Positions 16,627-24,939 are shown, counted from the stretch's first letter. The stretch: 51,522 bases of DNA from Bacteroidales bacterium (GCA_017428285.1 JAFRRE010000005.1:1-51522), one strand, 5' to 3'. The notes: generated from the letters alone by a model not told the origin. A program made the numbers and translations.

Positions 16627-17434
16627 AACCAAGACCTATTTTAGTTTCCAAATAGTTGAATTGTGTGGTGACGGCCTCCAACGAGCCCACAAAGCCATAC
16701 CAATGCAGCTGAAGGCCGGCCGAGAGGTCGAGTCCCTGACAACTGAAAGCTGTGTTGCGGTACCAATGGCCTTCGGTAGTCTGCCAGCGCAGGGTTCGAT
16801 TGCCATAACCCAACCCGACACGGAGCAACAAAGGTCCCGTCACCCGCATCAGACCACCAGCCATGACGGATAGGCGCATCTTGGAGGACTCGCCAGTATA
16901 ATATGGATAATAGTTGCCGTCGACAAAACCTTCGCGGTCGCAATCACCGTCATAGCGGAAACCACCAAAGCTGCCGTTAGTCATCAGGCTCACGAACCAG
17001 CCGAAACGCTTCACCTGTCCCACACTCACTCCGAACGACTCTTGCGGACTGAAACTGTAGGCGGCATTGAGGGTAACAAAGGTCTCTTTGGGCCAACGTT
17101 CCTTCAGCTTCACGCCGAGTTTGAAACGTACGTTGTCGTTATCGAACTCGTCTACAGCCAGCTCTTTCAGCACGTCCCACACCATGGTGTGGCCGAAACC
17201 GGCCTTCACGTCGGCAACGTCGCCACTCACTTGCTGCAAGGGACCACGATAAGTGTTGCCGCCGTCCAACGAAACAGACAATCGCACCAAGTCGGCATCG
17301 GCGCCGAGGTCGTATTCCACCACGATGGCTTTGCCTCGCGGATAGGCTCTTACGATGTTCGCTGCCTCTTGACCCAACGCTCTTTGCAGCATCATGGCGC
17401 CAAGTAAGACCATTATTACCAATATTCTTTTCAT
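16616..17434 (-). CDS. Predicted small outer-membrane beta-barrel protein with N-terminal Ig-like segment
   Basis: A 272-residue protein with a signal peptide (MKRILVIMVLLGAMMLQRALGQ). Residues 25-110 look Ig-like (VSLDGGNTYRGPLQQVSGDV, MVWDVLKEL), a segment seen in several Bacteroidales exported proteins. From about 115 on, alternating amphipathic strands with aromatic ends (FVTLNAAYSFS, WFVSLMTNGSF, LLLRVGLGYG) and a terminal KIGLGYAF (final Phe) suggest an outer-membrane barrel of 8-10 strands. It is the fourth gene of the ECF-caspase operon, 9 nt after the caspase gene. No substrate or family name can be given. Confidence 0.65.
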   Translation of the reverse strand: MKRILVIMVLLGAMMLQRALGQEAANIVRAYPRGKAIVVEYDLGADADLVRLSVSLDGGNTYRGPLQQVSGDVADVKAGFGHTMVWDVLKELAVDEFDNDNVRFKLGVKLKERWPKETFVTLNAAYSFSPQESFGVSVGQVKRFGWFVSLMTNGSFGGFRYDGDCDREGFVDGNYYPYYTGESSKMRLSVMAGGLMRVTGPLLLRVGLGYGNRTLRWQTTEGHWYRNTAFSCQGLDLSAGLQLHWYGFVGSLEAVTTQFNYLETKIGLGYAF

Positions 17435-17443
17435 TTCCTTACG

Positions 17444-18685
17444 TTATTTCAACTTCATTGACCTCCAATCCTCAAAAGCGCCATTCGCCGATGGTCGCTG
17501 TGTCTTCATCCTTTGTAAGGCCGACGTGCGAGCTACATTCTCGTTGATATATTCAGCCAACTCGCCCGCCGTGACCTCGCCATAGGTCTCTTTCAGCTTC
17601 TTCAACAGATAGTATGTGAATAAGCCGTGCGACTTCTCTTGGTAGGCGAAAGCCGTCTCGTTGCCCCGTGCCGCCGAAAAGGCGATAGCATTGCCGTACA
17701 AGACGCCCGCCTTCGAGTTGACTGCCACGCTACGACTCTCGGACATCATGTCGCCCTCACGGGTGGCACCGCTGAAACATGCGTCAATGAAATACATCAT
17801 CGATTCGGCATCGGCAGATCCCAACTGAGCATAGAGCTCGTCCAAACCATAGCTCGACTCCATGTTGGAGCCGTAACCGTCAACAGGCAACAGGTAGGCG
17901 CTGCGGCTCACTTCATCGGGGATGCCGTGACCCGAATAATAAAAGATGCCCTTGGCCTCGCCGTGGAAGGCTTCCAAAGTGGCTTGGAGCCAGTCCACCT
18001 CGTAGCGGATGTCGTTGAGCGTCGCATCGGTCACCATATGGACATTGGTTTCAGGGATGCCTAACAATGTGGTGCAATACTCCTTGAACACCTCACCGTC
18101 GTGGATGGCGAAAGGCACATTTTGTTCCCGTTGGTAATCCTCGTTGACGATAATGACTGCAAAGGTCTTGTCGTTCACCACATCGGCAACAGGGATGTCG
18201 ATGTCGACATCCGAAGGTGTCACGCCATGGCTATACCGACTGATGTGGAAGGTGAAGAGTTGTGACTCCACTTCGTAAAGCGACATACCGTCAATCAAAA
18301 ATCCATCGGGAATAAATCCACTCATTTCGTAATACTGCCTCCTTGCTTCCTTGACCTTGTTTTTGGGTGCCATGACAATACGGAGCGTGTCGACGGAAGT
18401 CAGTGTCCAACTGCGGGTGACATGCAAGTTGACCACCTCGTAGCCGCTTTTCCTCGCTGTGATGTTGCGCACCACATCGCCCACTTGATGTTTGCCGAAA
18501 CATAGGCGAAAACAGCCTTTTGAGTCGCTTTGTGTAGGTTGGCAGTCGTGCACTGAAGGCACGGTGAGCGTCACCCCGGCCATCAGGTTGCCTTGCTCGT
18601 CAATCTCAAGCACCTTGCCGTGTTGTACCATCTGGCCGTAACTCGTGGAGGCAAGCATCATGATGACAAACAATAGCTTTCTCAT
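17444..18685 (-). CDS. Exported caspase-fold (peptidase C14) protein with carboxypeptidase-regulatory-like N-domain
   Basis: A 413-residue protein with a signal peptide ending near STSYGQ, so it acts in the periplasm or at the surface. Residues 25-105 resemble a carboxypeptidase-regulatory-like beta-sandwich (MAGVTLTVPSV...SDSKGCFRL). The caspase domain (about 170-400) begins FAVIIVNEDY. It has the catalytic His in FYYSGHG (His253) and the catalytic Cys in YFIDACFSG (Cys303), then AFSAARGNETAF. Both dyad residues are intact. Bacterial caspase homologues cleave after basic residues in studied cases; the substrate here is unknown. It overlaps the anti-sigma-like gene by 4 nt, so the two are probably translated together. 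Confidence 0.85.
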   Translation of the reverse strand: MRKLLFVIMMLASTSYGQMVQHGKVLEIDEQGNLMAGVTLTVPSVHDCQPTQSDSKGCFRLCFGKHQVGDVVRNITARKSGYEVVNLHVTRSWTLTSVDTLRIVMAPKNKVKEARRQYYEMSGFIPDGFLIDGMSLYEVESQLFTFHISRYSHGVTPSDVDIDIPVADVVNDKTFAVIIVNEDYQREQNVPFAIHDGEVFKEYCTTLLGIPETNVHMVTDATLNDIRYEVDWLQATLEAFHGEAKGIFYYSGHGIPDEVSRSAYLLPVDGYGSNMESSYGLDELYAQLGSADAESMMYFIDACFSGATREGDMMSESRSVAVNSKAGVLYGNAIAFSAARGNETAFAYQEKSHGLFTYYLLKKLKETYGEVTAGELAEYINENVARTSALQRMKTQRPSANGAFEDWRSMKLK

Positions 18686-19458
18686 GGCTGCACCTCCTTT
18701 TCCAAACTGATGAGCCAGGGCTCCGTGGCCGAAGGCCTGTAGATCTCATCCCAAGTATGATATCCAGCCTTGCTGACCATCACCCGTTGCGTCTCGTTCT
18801 GCTTCTCCAATGGAATAACAATGCGGAACTGCCCCGAGGCATCGGTGGTGGCCATAAGGTCAAGCAGGGTCACCATAGCTCCTGCGATGGGCCGACCGTT
18901 CTCGAAGTCGCACACCCGCCCAAACACCACGCCCAAATCGTTGTTGCGCCTGATGCGAAGCTTGACGCAATGTTGTGCTTTCAGGATGGTGTCGATGGTT
19001 TGGTAGCCCTCGGCCTCGAACACAAGGTGGACTGGATTGCCTTTCAGTCGGTAGGGTATGTCGTTGAGGAACACCGTCCTGCTTTCAGTACTGATGGAAA
19101 AACATTGCAAGGAATTGTCGGCATAATGACATTCGAGCGTGCCTTTTTCGAAAGGCAGGTTGGGAATGACAAAAGCCTTGTCTTCCATGATGTTGACTTT
19201 CATCTGTATGGGAGTAAGTAAGCGCCACACCAACAAGCTGAGGCACGCCAGCAACACAAACCCGATGATGCCAATGACATAAAAGCGTCGTTTGACATGT
19301 CGGAATCCAAGCTCATAACGAGCCATCATCAGAGCGTCCATGGCTTTTTTGTTTGAGGAGAGATAAGCTTCCACGGCCTCTTTCTCCTCACCCGTCAGTT
19401 TACCTTCCAAGTAACAAGCCAACATCTCATCCGTGATTTGCATTGTGTCGTTTTTCAT
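18682..19458 (-). CDS. Membrane anti-sigma-like protein with periplasmic carboxypeptidase-regulatory-like domain
   Basis: A 258-residue single-pass protein. The cytoplasmic N-terminus (1-58, ITDEMLACYLEGKLTGEEKE) resembles the sigma-binding helical region of anti-sigma factors but lacks a zinc-binding HxxxCxxC motif. A transmembrane helix spans about 60-80. The periplasmic part includes a carboxypeptidase-regulatory-like domain (VFGRVCDFENGRPIAGAMVT...TTDASGQFRI). The gene overlaps the sigma factor gene by 4 nt upstream and the caspase gene by 4 nt downstream. The arrangement suggests it holds the ECF sigma factor inactive until a periplasmic cue is sensed; that is inferred from position and topology. 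Confidence 0.7.
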   Translation of the reverse strand: MKNDTMQITDEMLACYLEGKLTGEEKEAVEAYLSSNKKAMDALMMARYELGFRHVKRRFYVIGIIGFVLLACLSLLVWRLLTPIQMKVNIMEDKAFVIPNLPFEKGTLECHYADNSLQCFSISTESRTVFLNDIPYRLKGNPVHLVFEAEGYQTIDTILKAQHCVKLRIRRNNDLGVVFGRVCDFENGRPIAGAMVTLLDLMATTDASGQFRIVIPLEKQNETQRVMVSKAGYHTWDEIYRPSATEPWLISLEKEVQP

Positions 19459-20036
19459 AACTCGACCCCTTTCATTATTTTGCTGACGGCACTCTTGGCT
19501 CTTTTGATCATTTTATAGACCGCCGATTCCGAGCAACCCATTTCGTCCGCGATTGTCTCAACCTGTTTGCCCACCAAAAAACCAATCAAGGCCTGACGTT
19601 CGCGAGCCTTTGGGAGCTTCTCGACCGCCTTGTAAAGCTCAAGCTTCGAGATCTCGTTGAGGATGTCGGGCTCGCTGGTGACTGAAGTGAGTTCGTCAAT
19701 CAACTCGGTGTCCGACTCCTCAAGTTCGGTGGGTTGAAACGGTTTTTTCTCATTGAAGAACCTAATGGCCACCACAGTGAGCCAAGTAGCCAATTCCGAC
19801 TTGAACTCAAATTGACGCAGTCGGCGCCAATCGTCAGCCCTAAGATAAAGATAGAATTCCGTAATGAGCTCTTCCTTCTTGACATTGGAATGGAACAAGC
19901 CCTTGGCAATATGGGCAAACATCCTGTCGCAACGGTGGAAAAAGACATACTCCACAGCCTCCTCGTCGTTGGCAAGAAGGAGGTCAACCAATTGTCGGTC
20001 CGATAAGCTGTCAAATTTCCGAAGCCGCTTCCTCAA
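19455..20036 (-). CDS. ECF-type RNA polymerase sigma factor (caspase operon)
   Basis: A 193-residue sigma-70 family protein. Region 2 covers about 30-95 (FYLYLRADDWRRLRQFEFKS, LATWLTVVAIRFFNEK). Region 4 covers about 140-190, with the HTH VETIADEMGCSESAVYKMIK. Sequences between the two regions are acidic. The only start near the promoter is TTG at 20036; no in-frame ATG occurs before residue 39, so TTG is the best guess. It is first in a five-gene unit with overlaps or gaps of at most 9 nt and probably directs transcription of its own operon. Confidence 0.85.
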   Translation of the reverse strand: MRKRLRKFDSLSDRQLVDLLLANDEEAVEYVFFHRCDRMFAHIAKGLFHSNVKKEELITEFYLYLRADDWRRLRQFEFKSELATWLTVVAIRFFNEKKPFQPTELEESDTELIDELTSVTSEPDILNEISKLELYKAVEKLPKARERQALIGFLVGKQVETIADEMGCSESAVYKMIKRAKSAVSKIMKGVEL

Positions 20037-20064
20037 AGTCGATAGATTGTGGATTTTACGACGG

Positions 20065-20072
20065 CAAAAATA
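20065..20072 (-). promoter_or_regulatory. Predicted -7 box (TATTTTTG) of the ECF-caspase operon
   Basis: Minus-strand TATTTTTG matches the housekeeping TAnnTTTG consensus and sits 29 nt before the TTG start. This suggests basal transcription of the operon by the primary sigma factor in addition to any ECF control. Confidence 0.55.
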
Positions 20073-20095
20073 AAGAAATTATAAAACTTATTGGA

Positions 20096-21451
20096 TTATT
20101 TTTCAACTTCTTTCAAAAAATCAACGATGCGCTCCAACACCTCGGGCGAAATGGTCTCCTCAATCTCGAAATATTCGTTGGGCGAGCCTGACTCACAATG
20201 TTGGAAAAGGTGGTTCAAATTGGGCAGCTCATGAAGGGTAAGATTGGTCTTGCCATGTTCGGCGATGATTTTCTCGTATGCAGGAAGATTCTGTGAGGCT
20301 ATCACTTGCAAGTCCTTTGAGCCATTGAGCAACAAAGCCGGACAACTCGTCTTGATGATGGCCTCCGTGGGGTCGTACTTTAGGAAATAATACATCCAAG
20401 GCGATGCCATTTGCCCTACCGTCTGCTCGGTCAATTCTTCGTTGTAACCCCAGCCTTTCAACAGTTGGCGCAGCAGACTATCGGCCTCTTCCCTACTACT
20501 TGAGGCTTCAATAATGTCGAACATCTGAGCGTTAGTATTACTGTTGAATTGAACAGCTTCTTCCAGCATACCCGAAGCCCTAAGTATAGCCTTTTGTTGC
20601 TCTTTGAGTACCTCTATGCCATTCACCGAGGGCCCTGCCAAAGAAATCAGAAAAGCTACTTCAGGCCTACGCGCCGACACCATAAAGTTGATGATGCCAC
20701 CTTCACTATGGCCTAAAATGCCGACCTTTGAAGCATTGATTTCCTTGCGGTTATGGAGATAGTCGAAAGCGGCCTCGGCATCATAGGAGAAGTCCATGGA
20801 GGTGGCATTTTTCACTTCACCTTCAGAGTCACCAATGCCACGGTCGTCGTAGCGCAACACGGCAATGCCATGGAGAGCACAATAATCCGCGATGACCCAG
20901 AAGGGACGGTGGTTCATCAGTTCCTCATCGCGGTCCTGCTGCCCACTACCCGAAACGAGCACCATGGCTGAAAACGGGCCTTCGCCTTTGGGGATGGTCA
21001 AAGTGCCAACTAACTTGTTGCCTTCTTTTTCATTGACAAAGGTCACTTCCTCTATATGATAATTGAACGGAGGCTGTGGATCTTGAGGTCTAGCCTTTTT
21101 CTGTTCTTTTTTCTCTGCCTTGGCAAGGTTGAGCGGGAAGGTCATGCCGTGTTGAGTGAACTCCCCTTCTATGGTCGAGTCTTTCAACACACCTAAATAA
21201 GCGGTACACATGGCGTTCATTTTCAATTCCAAATGTCCGTCTTGGAAAGTTGTTTCGTCCACGGGAATATCATACGCGCCTTGGGCTGGCACATCAAAAG
21301 TGGTAGAATAACCGCTTTCAATGGCTTTGATGTCGAAAGCCGTCTCCAACTTTTGTACACCTAGGTCAATCTCACCTTTCCAATAGCCCTCGATTTGGGC
21401 TTGGGATTGCAGGACGGCAAATAGCAGTAAGAATAAGATTTTGTTTTTCAT
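20096..21451 (-). CDS. Exported alpha/beta hydrolase
   Basis: A 451-residue protein with signal peptide MKNKILFLLLFAVLQSQAQ. Residues 20-110 form an N-terminal beta domain. The hydrolase domain starts near residue 133. It has VLVSGSGQQDRDE (oxyanion region), YDDRGIGDSEG, the nucleophile elbow GHSEGG (Ser249), a probable acid in LLNGSKDLQV, and a catalytic His in NLNHLFQH (His414). This resembles Bacteroidota peptidase/esterase-type hydrolases; the substrate is unknown. A decayed copy of its last 40 codons lies at 6343-6464. It reads in the same direction as the ECF operon's upstream gene order but ends about 60 nt before that operon starts. Confidence 0.85.
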   Translation of the reverse strand: MKNKILFLLLFAVLQSQAQIEGYWKGEIDLGVQKLETAFDIKAIESGYSTTFDVPAQGAYDIPVDETTFQDGHLELKMNAMCTAYLGVLKDSTIEGEFTQHGMTFPLNLAKAEKKEQKKARPQDPQPPFNYHIEEVTFVNEKEGNKLVGTLTIPKGEGPFSAMVLVSGSGQQDRDEELMNHRPFWVIADYCALHGIAVLRYDDRGIGDSEGEVKNATSMDFSYDAEAAFDYLHNRKEINASKVGILGHSEGGIINFMVSARRPEVAFLISLAGPSVNGIEVLKEQQKAILRASGMLEEAVQFNSNTNAQMFDIIEASSSREEADSLLRQLLKGWGYNEELTEQTVGQMASPWMYYFLKYDPTEAIIKTSCPALLLNGSKDLQVIASQNLPAYEKIIAEHGKTNLTLHELPNLNHLFQHCESGSPNEYFEIEETISPEVLERIVDFLKEVEK

Positions 21452-21567
21452 AAACTACGGATTACACGGATTTTACGGATTAATTATAACTACAAATTTA
21501 ACGAACTATACGGATGAGTTTTGCTGCTCGCAGCGGATTACACGAATTGCCAACTACTTACTAATGA

Positions 21568-21762
21568 TCACGGGGTCATAGGATTGTCGTCGCTCGTGTA
21601 AAGCAGCATGGCGATGAAACCTATCGGGAAAAACATTATGAAACACACGCCGAACCAAATCCATAAAGATTTGCCACGGCTGCGTGCAACTAGGCCACCC
21701 GCTACAGCTTGTAGTACGTAAATGAATACCGATAGAATAATATACCAAGTCTCTTTGTCCAT
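21568..21762 (-). CDS. Small two-helix membrane protein
   Basis: A 64-residue protein with two hydrophobic segments (YIILSVFIYVLQAVAGGLVA and WFGVCFIMFFPIGFIAMLLY) separated by a basic loop ARSRGKSLW. This indicates a two-pass inner-membrane protein with the loop probably cytoplasmic. No family was recognised. A hairpin (GTTCTCC-GCAA-GGAGAAC, 21791-21808) lies in its upstream region. It is co-directional with the RHH-CPBP-DUF3784 genes. Confidence 0.6.
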   Translation of the reverse strand: MDKETWYIILSVFIYVLQAVAGGLVARSRGKSLWIWFGVCFIMFFPIGFIAMLLYTSDDNPMTP

Positions 21763-21855
21763 AACGCGTTATTATCAAGGTTTATCCATAGTTCTCCGCA
21801 AGGAGAACCCTATTTACGATAGATTTGTGTTAGATTTGCTTCTAAAAAACATCAT

Positions 21856-22029
21856 TTACTTCTTCTTCCTCCCACTCTTCTTCAACGCCTCGGCGATAAT
21901 CCATTGCAGCTGCCCGTTGACGGATCGGAACTCGTCGGCAGCCCACTTCTCCACCGCCTCCATCGTCTCGGCATCGACGCGGAGCAGGAAGGTCTTGTTA
22001 TTTGCACTATTTTCTTTTTCCTTTGCCAT
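21856..22029 (-). CDS. 57-residue ribbon-helix-helix (Arc-like) DNA-binding protein
   Basis: A short reading frame from ATG 22029 to TAA 21856 encodes a lysine-rich 57-residue protein. The strand KTFLLRVDAETMEAVEKWAA followed by FRSVNGQLQWIIAEALKK fits the Arc/MetJ-type ribbon-helix-helix: a beta strand, then two helices with the SVNGQLQ turn. It begins 3 nt after the stop codon of the CPBP protease gene and should be co-transcribed with it. It could regulate the cluster. No toxin partner is evident next to it. Confidence 0.75.
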   Translation of the reverse strand: MAKEKENSANNKTFLLRVDAETMEAVEKWAADEFRSVNGQLQWIIAEALKKSGRKKK

Positions 22030-22032
22030 AAC

Positions 22033-22941
22033 TTATCTCTCCAATGCTTCGCCCAAGGTCATCCCACAGAGGTTCTCCTTGGAAATGCGTTTGTCGTAAA
22101 ACCAGATGCACAAAATGGTCACCATCATGACGATGAAACCCGACAGGCCTGTCATGCCGTTCACAAAATCGTTGCCACCTAATGTGAAATAGATGACCGT
22201 GCCACTAACCGCATTGATAGTGCCATGCAGGATGGCCGCCACTACCATGGATTTGGATTTCAGCACGAAATACAATTCTATGACGCCCAATAGAATACAC
22301 ATCACCACCATCAGCAGCACGCCCCAACGCGGCTCGTTAGGATAGTTGTGGCCCATGAGGATGAGCGGGAAATGCCAAATGCCCCAGACAATGCCGATGA
22401 ACAAGGCGGCTTTCCAGAGCTTCAGCTCGCGTAAAGCACCAACAAGGTAGTTGCGCCAGCCATATTCCTCGCCGAAGGCGGCGATGGCGTTGACGGTGAT
22501 GCCTGCCAGCAACCCACTGAAAACAACGGAAATCAACATCAAATAGCTGGGCATGTTACCCAACTGCTCACGCACCATCTCCTGTTGCTCCTCGGGAACA
22601 TGATACTGGTTGATGAGTTGCTCGGAGTTGTATTGCAGTTCCACACCTGGCATCCAACCATTGATGAGAATACAGAGAAATGTCATCACCACAGGCAAGA
22701 GCCATGCTACTACCCAAGTCCAAGACACTTTGAAGTTGACCAAACCCGTATGGTTGAATTTTTCCTTGTCGATGGCTTGCAGCACAAGGGCTGTGATAAG
22801 CGGGAAAAACATATACACTGCGGAGAAGACCATGAGTCCCGTAGGGGTGTCCGCTCCTATGCCGAAACCCCAGTGGACCACAGCAAATATTGCCCAACTG
22901 AAGAGGCAGACGGCTATTGAGTATCTGATTGCTTTTTTCAT
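22033..22941 (-). CDS. CPBP-family intramembrane metalloprotease
   Basis: A 302-residue polytopic membrane protein with about eight hydrophobic segments. The CPBP/Abi (PF02517) signature is complete: EEYGWRNYL (EExxxR motif), then GIVWGIWHFPL (FxxxH-type His), then AILHGTINAVSG. These residues form the metal site in Rce1-like proteases. Members process prenylated or other membrane substrates or act in bacteriocin-type immunity; the substrate here is unknown. The gene overlaps the DUF3784 gene by 4 nt and precedes the RHH gene by 3 nt. Confidence 0.85.
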   Translation of the reverse strand: MKKAIRYSIAVCLFSWAIFAVVHWGFGIGADTPTGLMVFSAVYMFFPLITALVLQAIDKEKFNHTGLVNFKVSWTWVVAWLLPVVMTFLCILINGWMPGVELQYNSEQLINQYHVPEEQQEMVREQLGNMPSYLMLISVVFSGLLAGITVNAIAAFGEEYGWRNYLVGALRELKLWKAALFIGIVWGIWHFPLILMGHNYPNEPRWGVLLMVVMCILLGVIELYFVLKSKSMVVAAILHGTINAVSGTVIYFTLGGNDFVNGMTGLSGFIVMMVTILCIWFYDKRISKENLCGMTLGEALER

Positions 22942-23723
22942 AGTTTGATTACTTTTTTCACTTGTTCAATCATCTCCAGCGTTTTCTCTTCCGTAGCGCA
23001 GTTGAGATAATACAATCCACCGTCAGCCGTTCGCAGTTCGAGCAAGGGACCACCGTCTTTATGTATGAACAATATGCAGTTTTCACCATTCTTCAGGCGG
23101 AAATGCCCCATATTAACCTTATTGGTACTAAGGCCATTGGTGCGGAGAGCGATACCTGGCCAATGTTCCAACATGTTGGCTTCAGTGATGTCGGCAACAG
23201 GAATCGTCGCGTGGTATCCCCCGCCCTTCACCTTGATGCATTCGCTTGAAATCTCATACTTGGGCCCTTTGTTGCCCCAAAAGAAAAGAATCGGAATCAA
23301 AGCCAAGGATAATAAAGTGATGACAACCACAGACCAGATGGTTATCTTGTTTTTCTTTTTCTCCCTCTGTTTGACATCATTGGAAAGACATTTTTCTTTA
23401 TCACGACCAAAGCCGTTGTATTTCCACATGGCGATAAACAGGGGCACCATCATGGCTGTCACCAGTGCTATCATCACATACAAGCTTGTCATCTCGCCAA
23501 TGACTTTGGTCATGGAGAGCGTAGCTGTGACAATCAACAGGAAACCCGTTACGCCAAAAGTGATGGCCACCACTTTTTTCAGGCTTTCGATGTCGACCAA
23601 GGCTTTCCGTTCAGGCGACATGCCACCGTATGGATTAATCAGATTCGGATTACGGTAGCACAGCAAGCCTGACACGATAAGAAGCAAGCCTATTCCTAAA
23701 TTGGTAATATCGATGATTTCCAC
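22938..23723 (-). CDS. DUF3784-type membrane protein with a C-terminal PH-like domain
   Basis: A 261-residue protein. N-terminal helices at about 8-24, 50-70, 78-98 and 126-147 include the motif YRNPNLINPYGGMSPERKAL, which is characteristic of DUF3784 proteins. The soluble C-terminal part (about 155-261) is beta-rich (YHATIPVADITEANMLEHWP...GIALRTNGL...LYYLNC) and ends in an amphipathic helix, as in bacterial PH-type domains. It is the first gene of the overlapping unit DUF3784-CPBP-RHH. Its function is unknown. Confidence 0.75.
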   Translation of the reverse strand: MEIIDITNLGIGLLLIVSGLLCYRNPNLINPYGGMSPERKALVDIESLKKVVAITFGVTGFLLIVTATLSMTKVIGEMTSLYVMIALVTAMMVPLFIAMWKYNGFGRDKEKCLSNDVKQREKKKNKITIWSVVVITLLSLALIPILFFWGNKGPKYEISSECIKVKGGGYHATIPVADITEANMLEHWPGIALRTNGLSTNKVNMGHFRLKNGENCILFIHKDGGPLLELRTADGGLYYLNCATEEKTLEMIEQVKKVIKL

Positions 23724-23744
23724 AACTATTCTTTTTTGACGCGA

Positions 23745-23830
23745 TTTGCGTCATTGCGAGGAGAAACGACGAAGCAATCTAGGGCATTGGCTTTTTCTGG
23801 ATTGCTTCGCTTCGCTCGCAATGACGCAAA
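23745..23830. repeat. Interspersed palindromic repeat (TTTGCGTCATTGCGAGG family), complete
   Basis: The arms TTTGCGTCATTGCGAG...GAAGCAATC and GATTGCTTC...CTCGCAATGACGCAAA pair over about 35 bp around a short AT-rich loop. Half of the same element lies inside murD2 at 26112-26142. It fills most of the gap between the SPFH and DUF3784 genes and would form a strong hairpin in a transcript. Confidence 0.85.
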
Positions 23831-23843
23831 GCGGCAGTCCGTA

Positions 23844-24788
23844 TTAATATAGGCTACCAGTATTCACCACCGGTTGGGCCGACTCGTCGGCGCAGAGCAC
23901 CACCATGAGGTTGCTCACCATGGCGGCCTTGCGTTCCTCATCGAGTTCGACGACACCTTCGTCCTTCAACTTGACCAAAGCCATCTTGACCATCGACACG
24001 GCACCTTCCACGATCTTCTCACGAGCCGAGATAATGGCGGCCGCCTGTTGACGACGCAGCATCACGGCGGCAATCTCAGGCGAATAAGCCAGATAGTTGA
24101 TTCTCGCCTCAAGCACTTCCAGACCCGACATGGCCAGACGCTCATTCAACTTTGCCAGCAACACATCGTTGATTTCCTTGCCGCCGGCACGAAGGGTCAG
24201 TTCATCCTTTTCGGCCTCGTTTTCATCGTAGGCGTACATGCCCGCCACCTCACGCAAGGCGGCATCACTCTGCACCTTGATGAAGCTCTCAAAGGCCTTC
24301 ATGCGGTTGGAGACCGATACCGTAGCGGTGCTACCAGCAGCGCCGCCCGCCATGGTCTGCGAGTCAATCTCGAACATGGCCTTGTAGGTGTCCTTCAATT
24401 TCCACACCAAGATTTGGCCAATCATAATCGGGTTACCCGTCTTGTCGTTCACCTTGATGTTGTCAGGGTTTAGGTTACGGGCACGCAACGAGACCTTCTT
24501 GGAAGTCATGAAGGGATTGACCCAGTGAAAGCCCGTCTTGGTAAAGGTGCCTTTGTATTTGCCGAAGAACAGCATCACCATAGCCTCGTTAGGCTCCAAC
24601 TTACGGAAGCCGATGGGCCAAATGCAGGCAAGCAAAAAGCCAATGACCGAAAGGAAAGGCGTTGAAAAAATGCCCAATGCAAATGCGACAATCCCCCAAA
24701 TGCTCAGGGCGATGATAGCGAATTCGATGAATAATGCGATGAAACCGTTCATCGCAAAACCTTTAAATTCAAATTCTTTTGTTTCCAT
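23844..24788 (-). CDS. SPFH/Band 7 domain membrane protein
   Basis: A 314-residue protein starting at ATG 24788 (METKEFEFKGFAMNGF); the frame runs further upstream but would then overlap the divergent gene's promoter. Two hydrophobic segments lie at about 12-60. The SPFH core follows: RKLEPNEAMVMLFFGKYKGT, GFHWVNPF, SLRARNLNPDNIKVNDKTGN, and SDAALREVAGMYAYD. A helical region with MLRRQQAAAIISAREKIVEG ends the protein. SPFH proteins form membrane-associated oligomers that organise microdomains or control proteases. It may relate to the CPBP protease cluster downstream; this is inferred from proximity. Confidence 0.9.
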   Translation of the reverse strand: METKEFEFKGFAMNGFIALFIEFAIIALSIWGIVAFALGIFSTPFLSVIGFLLACIWPIGFRKLEPNEAMVMLFFGKYKGTFTKTGFHWVNPFMTSKKVSLRARNLNPDNIKVNDKTGNPIMIGQILVWKLKDTYKAMFEIDSQTMAGGAAGSTATVSVSNRMKAFESFIKVQSDAALREVAGMYAYDENEAEKDELTLRAGGKEINDVLLAKLNERLAMSGLEVLEARINYLAYSPEIAAVMLRRQQAAAIISAREKIVEGAVSMVKMALVKLKDEGVVELDEERKAAMVSNLMVVLCADESAQPVVNTGSLY

Positions 24789-24821
24789 AGGTGATATTAT
24801 TTTGATATTATTTTGATGTGT

Positions 24822-24829
24822 CAAAAATA
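24822..24829 (-). promoter_or_regulatory. Predicted -7 box (TATTTTTG) of the SPFH gene
   Basis: Minus-strand TATTTTTG lies 34 nt upstream of the ATG at 24788, which supports the shortened start. The region also holds two copies of TATTATTTTGAT-like sequence. Confidence 0.5.
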
Positions 24830-24866
24830 CATTAATTTTGGAACATGCAAGAAAAAATTGAACTTT

Positions 24867-24901
24867 TTTTGAAAATTTTTCCTTTTTATGCATTATTTTT
24901 G
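24867..24901 (+). promoter_or_regulatory. Predicted promoter of the M48 peptidase gene
   Basis: A TTTG at 24867-24870 (-33-like) and TATTTTTG at 24894-24901 (-7) are spaced as in Bacteroidetes promoters. Transcription starting near 24906 would exclude the GTG at 24904 as a start codon. Confidence 0.55.
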
Positions 24902-24939
24902 CAGTGACAAAACGGAATATGATCAAAAACTTATTCAAT

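Noticed and set aside
21452..21545. Repeated ACGGATTA motifs after the hydrolase start as an operator
   Set aside because: Only a few loosely spaced short copies in AT-rich sequence; no symmetry or promoter overlap could be shown.
21856..22029. RHH protein as antitoxin of a type II toxin-antitoxin pair
   Set aside because: The neighbours are a CPBP protease and a two-helix membrane protein; no RelE/ParE/HicA-like toxin is adjacent.
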